A stretch of 21,163 nt of DNA from an uncultured Candidatus Saccharibacteria bacterium (lineage in GTDB: Bacteria; Patescibacteriota; Saccharimonadia; Saccharimonadales; Saccharimonadaceae): assembly GCA_938042055.1 (NCBI GenBank), contig CALIRX010000013.1:1-21163 (forward strand), in the 5' to 3' direction. Both the position numbers and the translations under genes were made by a program. Below the pieces are notes generated by a model, which was not told the origin of the DNA, did no database searches, and saw only the letters and a list, made by a program, of their open reading frames with translations. Shown here piece after piece: positions 6,224-13,511 of this stretch (within the stretch, counting starts at the first letter, position 1; each line of letters starts with the position of its first letter).

Positions 6224-6954
6224 AGATTGCCTCCATAGCTAATGACGCCAATAACGCGGTCGACGAATAGGAATGCTGCCAAAATTAATAAGCTACCGCC
6301 GCTGGCGAATTGTAAAAATCTCTTATGATCTTCCCGCCAACGTTGTAAATTAGAGATGCTGCGTCCGCTGCCGATCAAGACGATAACGACAAACAACGGC
6401 AGTGTGGACACAATGACGTAGGTCACTATGCTGATGATTTGCAATAAGGGGTTTGGCAAGGTGATAATAGCCAAACTAGCGGCGATAATTGGCGCGATAA
6501 TAAATATGATTTCTGCAATAACGCTAATTATTCCCAGGGCAAGGCTTTCTATGGAATTTTTGGTTTTTTTGGTGCGCTTGTTTAAATATTCCGCGAAATT
6601 ACGTGGAAGCCATAATGAAGTTCCTGGTTGTCGTCGAAAGTAGAACGCCCAAATTGCGATTCCTAAGCCAAACATCATCCCTGAAGAGATGGCGGCAACT
6701 AGTTGTTCTGCGCTGGTGGCGTGGTGGATGAATAGTGATAAGAAATAGGAAATGGAGCTGATAAGCAACAAGGTGATCATTGCGACTCCAAGTACAAAAC
6801 TGTTGCTCATACGAAAAATTTTTCTCTGGGCGGTTTTTTTGCCAATCGAATGTCCGCTAAGTAACGTTAAAACGCTGACGCTAAGCTGAAAACTAGCGTG
6901 AATAATCGCTGCAAAAATTATAGTAGCCAGTGATGAGATTGTTACAGGGGTCAT
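6217..6954 (-). CDS. Polytopic membrane protein, CcdA/LysE-like topology
   Basis: A 245-residue hydrophobic protein with about six membrane segments (approximately 6-34, 50-72, 84-107, 135-165, 168-197 and 218-236). The pattern of three helices, a basic loop (110-132) and three more helices ending in LQRWREDHKRFLQFASGG before the last helix resembles the CcdA/DsbD/GAP (LysE-type exporter) superfamily. The paired cysteines used for electron transfer in CcdA are absent, so thiol-redox transfer is unlikely. First gene of a coupled operon with the ATP-cone protein and the flavoprotein. A poor -10 (TATACA, 6965-6960) ends 5 nt before the ATG. The family assignment is tentative. Confidence 0.6.
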   Translation of the reverse strand: MTPVTISSLATIIFAAIIHASFQLSVSVLTLLSGHSIGKKTAQRKIFRMSNSFVLGVAMITLLLISSISYFLSLFIHHATSAEQLVAAISSGMMFGLGIAIWAFYFRRQPGTSLWLPRNFAEYLNKRTKKTKNSIESLALGIISVIAEIIFIIAPIIAASLAIITLPNPLLQIISIVTYVIVSTLPLFVVIVLIGSGRSISNLQRWREDHKRFLQFASGGSLLILAAFLFVDRVIGVISYGGNLW

Positions 6955-7053
6955 TTTTGTGTATAAATCCTTCCCTACCAGTGTACCACAAGCGGAATGA
7001 AAAGGTAAATAATGACCGAAAAAGGTATTGCTTTTTTGTCAAATTTATGATAG

Positions 7054-7059
7054 TATAAA
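7054..7059 (+). promoter_or_regulatory. -10 box of the 54-residue gene
   Basis: TATAAA preceded by TAG, about 35 nt before the ATG at 7095. No clear -35. The leader contains AAAAAGGAAA as the ribosome-binding site. Confidence 0.35.
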
Positions 7060-7094
7060 GACAGTTAAATAATTAACATAAAAAAGGAAAAAAT

Positions 7095-7259
7095 ATGGAA
7101 ATCAACACCAGTGAATTAGCTGAATTTTTAGAAGTAACCCGAAAAAAGGATTTAGCAACGTGGGAGCGTCAGCGTAATTCATGGGAATTGGATAGTTTTG
7201 TGTCGCGACAATTGGCGGCTTTGGATGGCGTTCAATCTGAAGAGCTTGAGCTAATTTAA
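7095..7259 (+). CDS. Small acidic protein, 54 residues, unknown function
   Basis: A short ORF opens at the ATG at 7095 with AAGGAA 6-8 nt upstream and a -10 box further up. The product begins MEINTSELAEFLEVTRKKDL and ends SEELELI; it looks like a helical soluble protein with an acidic end, and a central WERQRNSWELDSF patch. Third-position use and clean stop suggest that it is real. It occupies an otherwise empty gap between the divergent membrane protein operon and the tRNA-Met gene, and is followed by a hairpin. Family unknown; confidence is limited by its size. Confidence 0.55.
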   Translation: MEINTSELAEFLEVTRKKDLATWERQRNSWELDSFVSRQLAALDGVQSEELELI

Positions 7260-7270
7260 TTCAGTATCTA

Positions 7271-7299
7271 TAAAAATTCCCCGTCGCATTGACGAGGAA
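7271..7299 (-). terminator. Terminator of the tRNA-Met gene
   Basis: Stem TTCCCCGTC (7277-7285) with GACGAGGAA (7291-7299), one C-A mismatch and a 5-nt loop; on the minus strand it is followed by a T tract (7276-7271). Confidence 0.65.
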
Positions 7300-7309
7300 A
7301 GATAATTTC

Positions 7310-7386
7310 TGGTAGCACCGGGTGGACCCGAACCACCGACCTCAGGCTTATGAGTCCTGCGCTCTAACCAGCTGAGCTACGGTGCC
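7310..7386 (-). tRNA. tRNA-Met (CAU), probable elongator
   Basis: A 77-nt cloverleaf with encoded CCA, acceptor GGCACCG, D-arm GCTCAGCTGGTTAGAGC and anticodon loop CTCATAA. The acceptor begins with a G1-T72 wobble, and the anticodon stem CAGGA/GCCTG has an A31-G39 mismatch next to the loop. Elongator Met is preferred over Ile2 because the tRNA at 4451-4526 fits Ile2 better. Confidence 0.88.
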
Positions 7387-7397
7387 ACACTGCATTG

Positions 7398-7426
7398 ATT
7401 GTAACAGATAGTATAAAATTTGCCAA
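7398..7426 (-). promoter_or_regulatory. Promoter of the tRNA-Met gene
   Basis: Minus-strand TTGGCA (7426-7421), a 17-nt spacer and TACAAT (7403-7398), 11 nt before the tRNA. Confidence 0.55.
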
Positions 7427-7448
7427 ATACGTTTTAGGTAAATTGTGA

Positions 7449-7454
7449 GATAAT
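7449..7454 (+). promoter_or_regulatory. -10 box of tilS, leaderless type
   Basis: GATAAT ends 6 nt before the GTG start of tilS, with TGTGA just upstream. There is no room for a Shine-Dalgarno sequence. -35 not clear. Confidence 0.4.
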
Positions 7455-7460
7455 GGATAT

Positions 7461-8297
7461 GTGAGATATATTATCGCAGTCAGTGGTGGGATTGATTCGG
7501 TAGTTTTGCTGGATTTGATGTCGCGAACGGAAAAAGATTTAGTGGTTGCTCATTTTGACCACGGAATTCGTGAGGATTCGGCGAGCGATGCTAGATTTGT
7601 CGAGGCATTATCTGATAGATATAAAATACAATTTGTTTGTCGGCGCGAAAAGTTGGGGGCTGATGCCAGTGAAGAATTGGCGCGTCAAAGGCGTTATGAA
7701 TTTTTGCGTGGCGTGGCGACGGATTTTGATGGCGTGATAGTGACGGCGCACCATCGAGATGACATTATTGAAACTGTAGCGATGAATCTTAAGCGTGGCT
7801 CCAGGTGGCGAGGCTTGGCGGGGATGAGTGATAGTCAAATAGTTAGACCGATGAATAGCTGGACGAAGCAGAGAATTTATGAATATGCGATTCGCCAGAA
7901 ATTGGAATGGTGCGAAGATGAGACAAATCAAAGCGACTTGTATCAGAGGAATAAATTTAGGCGCAAGATAAATCGTGAGCTTGATGAATACCAGAAGCTT
8001 GGAATATATGAGGCGTGGCGAAAACAGAGAGAATTAAGAGGGAAAATTGAGCAGGAAATAGAGAAGTTTGACGGAGAAGTGCTTAGTCGATATTTTTTGA
8101 CGATGATAGATGATAATGTCGCACAAGAATTGCTATATTATTACGTTTTACGACATTATGATGTGTCGTTACTGGGGTCTCAATTGGAGCGTATGCTAAT
8201 TGCTATAAAAACTGGAAAAGCTGGCTCTTGCTGGCAAGTTGGTGGCGGCATTGTGATGAAATTGGCGCTAAGAAGTGTTATAATAAAGAGAGTTTGA
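7461..8297 (+). CDS. tilS: tRNA(Ile)-lysidine synthase TilS
   Basis: TilS uses ATP and lysine to convert C34 of tRNA-Ile2 (CAU) into lysidine, changing its decoding from AUG to AUA. The N-terminal PP-loop ATP-pyrophosphatase motif SGGIDS is at residues 8-13, followed by AHFDHGIREDSASDARFV (30-47) and the AHHRDDIIET segment, all typical of TilS. At 278 residues it is a short form that keeps the catalytic domain and part of the middle domain but lacks the long C-terminal tRNA-binding region of E. coli TilS. The start is GTG at 7461: the ATG at 7453 meets a stop at once. A -10 box 6 nt upstream implies a leaderless message. It heads the tilS-ftsH-murJ-lepA cluster, and lies close to the CAU tRNAs, including its likely substrate. 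Confidence 0.92.
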   Translation: MRYIIAVSGGIDSVVLLDLMSRTEKDLVVAHFDHGIREDSASDARFVEALSDRYKIQFVCRREKLGADASEELARQRRYEFLRGVATDFDGVIVTAHHRDDIIETVAMNLKRGSRWRGLAGMSDSQIVRPMNSWTKQRIYEYAIRQKLEWCEDETNQSDLYQRNKFRRKINRELDEYQKLGIYEAWRKQRELRGKIEQEIEKFDGEVLSRYFLTMIDDNVAQELLYYYVLRHYDVSLLGSQLERMLIAIKTGKAGSCWQVGGGIVMKLALRSVIIKRV

Positions 8298-8325
8298 TTA
8301 GTATAGGCGAAAGGATTAGTTGAGA

Positions 8326-10194
8326 ATGGCTGTTAAGATGCCTCAAAGAAATGGAAAGAATAGAATAAGTCAAATTTTACGATTTGGATTGTTTTGGGCA
8401 ATTATAATTTTTGTAGCGTTGATTTTTTACGCGACACTCTTCCCTGCGTCAAATCTTAAAGATGTTGCATTATCTGATGTAGTGCGTCGAGCAAATGACG
8501 GTAAGATTGCTCAATTGGAGATTCAAGGAAACGATATTAAGATTACTCCGAAAGATCAATCAAAACCTACCGAGCATTCAGTCAAGGAATCTAGCAGCAT
8601 TTATGAGCAGGGCTTGAACAAGGACGCTAAGGTTGAGGTGAAAGTTATTCCTCCATCCACAACCGGCGAAACCATGTGGAACCTGGCGGTTATGGTTGTA
8701 CCTGTGCTGATTATCGTGGCGTTCTTCATGTTTATGATGCGCCAAGCTCAGGGCCAAAATAACCAAGCGATGGGATTCGGCAAGAGTAAGGCTCGCCTGT
8801 ATGGGCAAGATAAAGAAAAGGTTCTGTTTACGGATATCGCTGGAAATGATAACGCCAAGCAAGATTTGCAGGAAGTTGTTGATTTTCTTAAGCATCCGAA
8901 GAAATATAAAGATTTGGGAGCAAAGATTCCAAAGGGCGTATTATTAGTCGGTAATCCGGGTACAGGTAAGACGATGCTAGCCCGAGCTGTTGCCGGTGAG
9001 GCTGGCGTGCCATTCTTCTCGATTTCTGGTTCTGAATTCGTGGAAATGTTTGTTGGTGTTGGTGCTAGCCGAGTGCGAGATCTGTTTTCTAAGGCTAAGA
9101 AAAATGCCCCGTGCATTATATTTATTGACGAGATTGATGCCGTGGGTCGTAAGCGTGGCTCTGGTATGGGTGGCGGTCATGATGAACGCGAGCAAACTCT
9201 GAACCAGATTTTGGTGGAAATGGATGGCTTTGATGGCGAGACCAATGTTATTGTTTTGGCAGCAACCAACCGCGCGGATGTTTTGGATCCGGCTTTGCTT
9301 CGACCTGGACGATTTGACCGACGTGTAACTATTACGCTTCCAGAGCGCAAAGATCGTGAGGCAATTCTGAAGGTTCACTTTAAGAAAAAGCCAACTGATG
9401 AAACTGTTGATCTTGATAAATTGGCGGCAAAAACCGCTGGCTCGTCTGGTGCGGATTTGGCAAATATGGCTAATGAAGCCGCGATTATTGCAGCGCGTCG
9501 CAATAAGAAGAAGATCACAAATGACGAATTAACCGAGGCGTTTGAGCGTGTGGCAATTGGTCCAGAGCGTAAGACTAAGATAATGAACGATCACGAGAAA
9601 GAATTGACTGCTTATCACGAAGCTGGCCACGCAATTGTTGGTCACGTCTTGCCTGATTCCGACCCAGTCCACAAGGTTACGATTATTCCGCGCGGCGGTA
9701 CTGGCGGAGTAACATGGTTCTTGCCGCCAGAAGATAAGAGCTATACAAATGTTTACGAGTTTAAAGATATTTTGGCTCGGGCAATGGGCGGACGAATCGC
9801 TGAGCAATTGATTTACGGCGATGACGGAATCACTACTGGAGCTGGTTCAGATTTGCGAAAAGCGACTGAAATTGCCCGCGATATGGTGATTGAGCAAGGA
9901 ATGGGCAAAGGCTTGCGCGATCAAGTATTCCACGAGGATAATGGTGGCTTGATGTTCGATAAAATGACCAGAGAGCGTCCGTATTCTGATGAGACTGCGA
10001 AGATGATTGATGAGGAAGTTGCACAATTGATTACCGAAGCCAAACATCGTGCAATGTTGGTATTGAAAGAGAATCGTTCGTTCCTTGATAAGCTGGCCGA
10101 GGCTCTACTAAAGGAAGAAACTCTGGAAGAATCTGAGGTTGACGAGATTCTTAAAGGCACTAAATTACCAAAAGAAGCTAAACTGCATTCGTAA
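8326..10194 (+). CDS. ftsH: ATP-dependent zinc metalloprotease FtsH
   Basis: FtsH is a membrane-bound AAA+ protease that degrades misassembled membrane proteins and some regulators. The 622-residue protein has membrane helices at about 19-38 and 118-138 around a small extracytoplasmic domain, Walker A GNPGTGKT (209-216), Walker B IIFIDE (264-269), and the LRPGRFDRR second-region-of-homology motif. The zinc-binding HEAGH is at 431-435 and the distal Asp ligand lies in AGSDL near 509. The ATG at 8326 is preferred over the TTG two codons upstream: GAAAGGA is about 10 nt before it. It follows tilS by 28 nt, a gene pair also adjacent in many Firmicutes, and precedes murJ by 6 nt. All catalytic residues are present. 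Confidence 0.97.
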   Translation: MAVKMPQRNGKNRISQILRFGLFWAIIIFVALIFYATLFPASNLKDVALSDVVRRANDGKIAQLEIQGNDIKITPKDQSKPTEHSVKESSSIYEQGLNKDAKVEVKVIPPSTTGETMWNLAVMVVPVLIIVAFFMFMMRQAQGQNNQAMGFGKSKARLYGQDKEKVLFTDIAGNDNAKQDLQEVVDFLKHPKKYKDLGAKIPKGVLLVGNPGTGKTMLARAVAGEAGVPFFSISGSEFVEMFVGVGASRVRDLFSKAKKNAPCIIFIDEIDAVGRKRGSGMGGGHDEREQTLNQILVEMDGFDGETNVIVLAATNRADVLDPALLRPGRFDRRVTITLPERKDREAILKVHFKKKPTDETVDLDKLAAKTAGSSGADLANMANEAAIIAARRNKKKITNDELTEAFERVAIGPERKTKIMNDHEKELTAYHEAGHAIVGHVLPDSDPVHKVTIIPRGGTGGVTWFLPPEDKSYTNVYEFKDILARAMGGRIAEQLIYGDDGITTGAGSDLRKATEIARDMVIEQGMGKGLRDQVFHEDNGGLMFDKMTRERPYSDETAKMIDEEVAQLITEAKHRAMLVLKENRSFLDKLAEALLKEETLEESEVDEILKGTKLPKEAKLHS

Positions 10195-10200
10195 AATACT

Positions 10201-11853
10201 ATGGGGCGCGTTCGTAGTACGGTCACGAAAATAAATCAGCGGCTTAATGTGAAATTGGCTGCTACGATTCTGGCGGGCTCGACGTTGTTGTCGAGCTTGT
10301 TGGGGTTTTTCCGTGATCGTCTGCTCAACTCAGCCTACATGCCAAGTAGAAATGGAGTATCGGCGGGATACCCGGTTGGACTAGACGCTTATACGGCGGC
10401 TTTCATGGTGCCAGATTTTATGTTTGCAGTGCTGGTTTCTGGTGCGCTTAGTGTGACGTTCATTCCAGTTTTTAATGAGCGCTGGGTCAAGGGCAATAAG
10501 CAGTCGGCTTGGCAAATTAGCTCTAGCATGATCAATTTTATGGCGCTAATAACCATGGCGGCGTCGGTGTTGATTATTATCTTTGCCGATCCGTTGATGA
10601 AGTATTTAATCGCGCCTGGTCTGAGTGAGTCTGGTCATGCTTTGGCGGTTAGTATGATGCAGGTAATCGCAGTGAATCCGTTTATCTTTGCGGTTGCGGC
10701 GGTGATTGCTAGTATTCAGCAAGCGGTCGGGCGATTTATGTTCTGTGCGCTGGCACCAATGCTGTATAACGTCGGTATTATTATTGGTACGGTGTGGTTT
10801 ACCGGCGGCGTCAATTTATTCGGCTGGCAGATTTTTGACGGCGGCATTATGGGCGTGGCATTGGGCGTGGTTTTGGGGTCATTTTTACAATTGATCGTCA
10901 GTGCGGTTGGCTTGGCTGGACTTGGGTTTGATTACAATTTCAAAATTTATTGGCGGAATAAGGGATTTAGGAAAGTTTTATCTTTGCTGCCAGCACGTTC
11001 GGTTGATCAGGGTATGGATTATGTAGTTAGCTTGGTTGAGGTCAATTTGGCTTCGCGCTTGGCTGACGGTACGGTTAGGGCGTACCAACAGGCTTTGACT
11101 CTTCATATGATGCCGATTAACCTTATTGGTGTGGCGATTTCAAATGCCGCTTTTCCGCAATTAACTGAGCATTTGAGTGAAGGTCGAAATGACCTATTTC
11201 AAAAAGACCTGCGCTCCCTGCTAAGAATTATTTTTTGGATGGCACTTCCGGTGTCGGTGGTGATTTTCTTTACCAGGGGATACGTTGTGCACTTTATTAG
11301 TAATGGTGGTGTTCCACTAATCGCGGGAATTTTGGGCTGTTTGGTCGTGGCGATTTTGTTCCGAACTATTTACCATATGGCCGCGCGAGCATTTTACGCC
11401 CGCCAAGACACGAAAACTCCGCTGTATATTTCAATTTTCTCGATTACTTTGAACATTATCTTAGCAATCGTCCTATCAATGGTCTTGAAAATGGGCGCGT
11501 ATGGATTGGCTTGGGCTCAATCGACAGTGGCGGTTTTGGAAGTGGTTGTGCTTTTGGCGGTTATGAATCGTCAAATGCCAAAATTATTCGACATGACGTT
11601 TGTGCGAGCGATTTTTAAGATGATGATTGCGGGTACTATTACGGGTGTGGTTTGTTATATCGCCGTGCTAATTATGCCGTTTCGTTATCATGATGACAGT
11701 TTCTTTAGCGCTTTTCCGAAATTCGTTATCATTTCAATGGTTAGTTTTGGCGCGTATGCCGCGGCTTCAAAGTGGCTAAAATTGCCAGAAATTGACCCGA
11801 TTCTTGCACGATTGAAAAAAGTGTTATTTGGACGATTGGAGTTTAAGGGCTAA
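10201..11853 (+). CDS. murJ: Lipid II flippase MurJ (MviN family)
   Basis: MurJ moves lipid II across the cytoplasmic membrane for peptidoglycan assembly. The 550-residue protein has about 13-14 membrane segments and the MviN/MurJ opening SLLGFFRDRLLNSAYMP, followed by DAYTAAFMVPDFMFAVLVSG and AFIPVFNE-like sequence (VTFIPVFNERW, near residues 82-95). The region RTIYHMAARAFYARQDTKTP, with its arginines and the FYA motif, is the family hallmark before the last helices. The start at 10201 has no good Shine-Dalgarno and is 6 nt after ftsH, so translational coupling is likely. The final TAA shares its last base with the ATG of lepA. It makes a functional pair with murC elsewhere in the window. 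Confidence 0.93.
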   Translation: MGRVRSTVTKINQRLNVKLAATILAGSTLLSSLLGFFRDRLLNSAYMPSRNGVSAGYPVGLDAYTAAFMVPDFMFAVLVSGALSVTFIPVFNERWVKGNKQSAWQISSSMINFMALITMAASVLIIIFADPLMKYLIAPGLSESGHALAVSMMQVIAVNPFIFAVAAVIASIQQAVGRFMFCALAPMLYNVGIIIGTVWFTGGVNLFGWQIFDGGIMGVALGVVLGSFLQLIVSAVGLAGLGFDYNFKIYWRNKGFRKVLSLLPARSVDQGMDYVVSLVEVNLASRLADGTVRAYQQALTLHMMPINLIGVAISNAAFPQLTEHLSEGRNDLFQKDLRSLLRIIFWMALPVSVVIFFTRGYVVHFISNGGVPLIAGILGCLVVAILFRTIYHMAARAFYARQDTKTPLYISIFSITLNIILAIVLSMVLKMGAYGLAWAQSTVAVLEVVVLLAVMNRQMPKLFDMTFVRAIFKMMIAGTITGVVCYIAVLIMPFRYHDDSFFSAFPKFVIISMVSFGAYAAASKWLKLPEIDPILARLKKVLFGRLEFKG

Positions 11854-12728
11854 TGGAAAATATTCGGAATTTTTGTATTATTGCTCATATTGATCACGGC
11901 AAGTCTACGCTAGCTGATCGAATGATGGAGATGACTGGGACTGTAGAAAAGCGCGAAATGAAGTCGCAGTTGCTGGATTCGATGGATTTGGAGCGGGAAA
12001 AAGGCATTACTATTAAGTTGGCGCCGGTGCGAATGCGATATAAAAATGTCGATCTGAATTTGATTGACACTCCAGGGCATGTCGATTTTAGTTATGAAGT
12101 CTCGCGTAGCTTGCAGGCTTGCGAGGGCGCGATATTGGTGGTAGATGCTAGTCAGGGAATTCAGGCGCAAACATTGTCGAATGTTTACTTGGCGATGGAG
12201 CAGGATTTGACAATTATTCCGGTGTTAAATAAGGTTGATTTGCCAGCCGCCGACATACCGCGCGTATCCAGACAAGTTATTAATTTGTTGGGCTGTGACG
12301 AGAGCGAGATTATTCATATTTCTGCTAAAACTGGTCAAAACGTAGATAAGGTTTTGGATGCGGTTGTTGAGCGAATCCCGGCGCCAGTTGGCGATGTTGA
12401 TGGTCCAACTAGGGCGCTGATTTTTGATAGTTATTATGACGATTATCGTGGCGTGATTTTATACGTGCGGGTGGTTGATGGGCGAATTAAAAAGGGTGAG
12501 TCTATCCGAATGATGGCGACTGGCGCAAATGGACTAGCTTTGGAAGTCGGTCATCTTAACCCAGCCATGCAGCCCGACCCTTCGCTTGAAACTGGCGAAA
12601 TTGGCTATATTGTGACAAACCTGAAGACGACACGCGAGGCGCGGGTTGGCGATACGGTAACACTGGGGAGATATTTAATTAAGATTAAAAAGGGAAACCA
12701 CGAATCTACAAACAATAAGCTTAACTGA
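11853..12728 (+). CDS. lepA: Elongation factor 4 (LepA), N-terminal half, split gene
   Basis: LepA/EF4 is a ribosome-binding translational GTPase. This 291-residue ORF holds the G domain and domain II: P-loop AHIDHGKST (11-19), switch region EREKGITIK (47-55), DTPGHVD (72-78), NKVD (126-129) and SAK (157-159), then the domain II barrel. Native sequence ends at residue 272 (VGDTVTLG, nt 12668); the last 19 residues, RYLIKIKKGNHESTNNKLN, are foreign and come from the inserted DNA. The rest of LepA (domains III, V and the C-terminal domain) resumes at 14452. The two pieces add up to about 590 residues, a full-length LepA. The ATG overlaps the murJ stop. The fragment keeps all GTPase motifs but alone should not bind the ribosome as EF4 does. 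Confidence 0.93.
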   Translation: MENIRNFCIIAHIDHGKSTLADRMMEMTGTVEKREMKSQLLDSMDLEREKGITIKLAPVRMRYKNVDLNLIDTPGHVDFSYEVSRSLQACEGAILVVDASQGIQAQTLSNVYLAMEQDLTIIPVLNKVDLPAADIPRVSRQVINLLGCDESEIIHISAKTGQNVDKVLDAVVERIPAPVGDVDGPTRALIFDSYYDDYRGVILYVRVVDGRIKKGESIRMMATGANGLALEVGHLNPAMQPDPSLETGEIGYIVTNLKTTREARVGDTVTLGRYLIKIKKGNHESTNNKLN

Positions 12729-12731
12729 ATT
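12675..12731 (+). repeat. Imperfect direct repeat, copy A (decayed mazG start)
   Basis: About 57 nt matching copy B at 13453-13511 (leader plus first codons of the MazG-like gene), with a 2-nt gap and a few substitutions. Shared blocks include TAATTAAGATTAAA, ACAAACAAT and AGCTTAACTGAATT. In copy A the ATG has become ACG. The lepA N-terminal ORF reads through it and terminates there. Confidence 0.8.
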
Positions 12732-12734
12732 TTT

Positions 12735-12953
12735 TTGGCGTTGGTTCGTAGTATTGACGCGTATGATTGCTGAAATCAGTTTCCTTACCAGATTTGGCAT
12801 AGCATTTATTCGACAAAACTCATTAAGTCTCTTAATAAAGAAATCAAACGTCAAACGAAATAGAAGGTTCTTTTTCCTAACGAGGAGGCTCTGGAACGTT
12901 ACTTAGTTACTTTGTTTGAAGACTCTACTAGAGTGTTTACACAAAATTATTGA
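12735..12953 (+). pseudogene. IS256-family transposase remnant (C-terminal part)
   Basis: Translating 12774-12953 gives QIWHSIYSTKLIKSLNKEIK, then RQTK, a stop codon, and KVLFPNEEALERYLVTLFED before TGA at 12951-12953. The motifs IYSTxxIxxLNKEIKRxTK and FPNEEALxR are those of the C-terminal domain of IS256-family (DDE) transposases. The catalytic N-terminal two-thirds is missing. The frame is broken by a TAG at 12864-12866 and by at least one upstream frame shift (AEISFL in another frame at about 12768-12785). The element is dead. Only one element end is seen, at 12931-12961. Confidence 0.75.
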
Positions 12954-12961
12954 CAGCATCT
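12931..12961 (+). repeat. Probable right end of the IS256-family element
   Basis: The segment GTGTTTACACAAAATTATTG followed by ACAGC looks like the terminal inverted repeat usual for this IS family, placed right at the transposase stop. The matching left end was not found in the window. Confidence 0.5.
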
Positions 12962-12979
12962 TTTCCTTTATAATATAAT
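12950..12979 (+). promoter_or_regulatory. Strong hybrid promoter at the IS end
   Basis: A consensus TTGACA (12950-12955) inside the presumed IS end, an 18-nt spacer and a consensus TATAAT (12974-12979). It points out of the IS into the SemiSWEET gene. Confidence 0.65.
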
Positions 12980-12999
12980 AAAACCTCATGAGGTATTAT

Positions 13000-13263
13000 A
13001 TGTCTAAACAAAAAATTAATCGCTTTGTCGGATCTATTGGAGCTTTTATTGGGATCCTTGTCTTTATTGCATATATTCCACAAATTATCGCTAACCTACA
13101 AGGAGAAAAAGCTCAACCATTCCAACCACTATTCGCAGCAGTTTCTTGTTTAATTTGGGTAATCTATGGTTGGACAAAAGAACCTAAAAAAGACTGGATC
13201 CTCATCATTCCCAATGCAGCGGGAGTGATATTAGGCGGTTTAACTTTTATTACTTCTTTATAA
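13000..13263 (+). CDS. SemiSWEET-family (PQ-loop) transporter
   Basis: SemiSWEETs are three-helix proteins that dimerise to form a sugar uniporter. The 87-residue protein has three membrane segments (about 8-30, 42-58, 66-86), the PQ motif at residues 27-28 (AYIPQII), and the conserved stretch QPLFAAVSCLIWVIYGWTKE, which closely recalls SemiSWEETs of lactic-acid bacteria and streptococci. The ATG at 13000 has GAGG 6 nt upstream; an in-frame ATG at 12988 would add MRYY and would be leaderless, so it is the alternative. It has its own consensus promoter and terminator, forming a complete expression cassette beside the IS remnant. AT-rich codon use and context suggest horizontal acquisition. The transported sugar is unknown. 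Confidence 0.85.
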   Translation: MSKQKINRFVGSIGAFIGILVFIAYIPQIIANLQGEKAQPFQPLFAAVSCLIWVIYGWTKEPKKDWILIIPNAAGVILGGLTFITSL

Positions 13264-13280
13264 AAGTTATATAAACAAAA

Positions 13281-13317
13281 CCAGCAACTTCATAAAAAAG
13301 TTGCTGGTAGAGATTTT
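13281..13317 (+). terminator. Terminator of the SemiSWEET gene
   Basis: A perfect 10-bp stem, CCAGCAACTT (13281-13290) with AAGTTGCTGG (13298-13307), 7-nt loop, followed by a modest T-rich stretch. Confidence 0.75.
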
Positions 13318-13374
13318 GGACTATCACAGGAAAAAATATTTAACCAAAGTGATATATTGTTTGATAAATCAGAG

Positions 13375-13380
13375 TATAAT
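13375..13380 (+). promoter_or_regulatory. -10 box of the insert MazG-like gene
   Basis: A perfect TATAAT with a roughly 95-nt leader before the ATG at 13481, long for this window. The leader contains a weak potential hairpin around 13405-13430. The -35 is unclear. Confidence 0.45.
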
Positions 13381-13452
13381 AGTAATTAAAAATAGGATTG
13401 GATAGCGAGCAGATTCTTGCTTCCTGCTATGTTTATATTCCATCAAGTGTAA

Positions 13453-13511
13453 GTTAATTAAGATTAAAGAAGGAAAAATCATGAATCCACAAACAATCAG
13501 CTTAACTGAAT
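13453..13511 (+). repeat. Imperfect direct repeat, copy B (intact mazG start)
   Basis: Intact counterpart of copy A at 12675-12731. It covers the Shine-Dalgarno GAAGGA and the first codons (MNPQTISLTE) of the MazG-like gene. The two copies bracket the IS remnant and SemiSWEET cassette. Confidence 0.8.

Noticed and set aside
8578..10226. Several antisense ORFs of 60-130 residues opposite ftsH
   Set aside because: They follow from the codon bias of the strongly coding ftsH frame, have no ribosome-binding sites and no recognisable domains.
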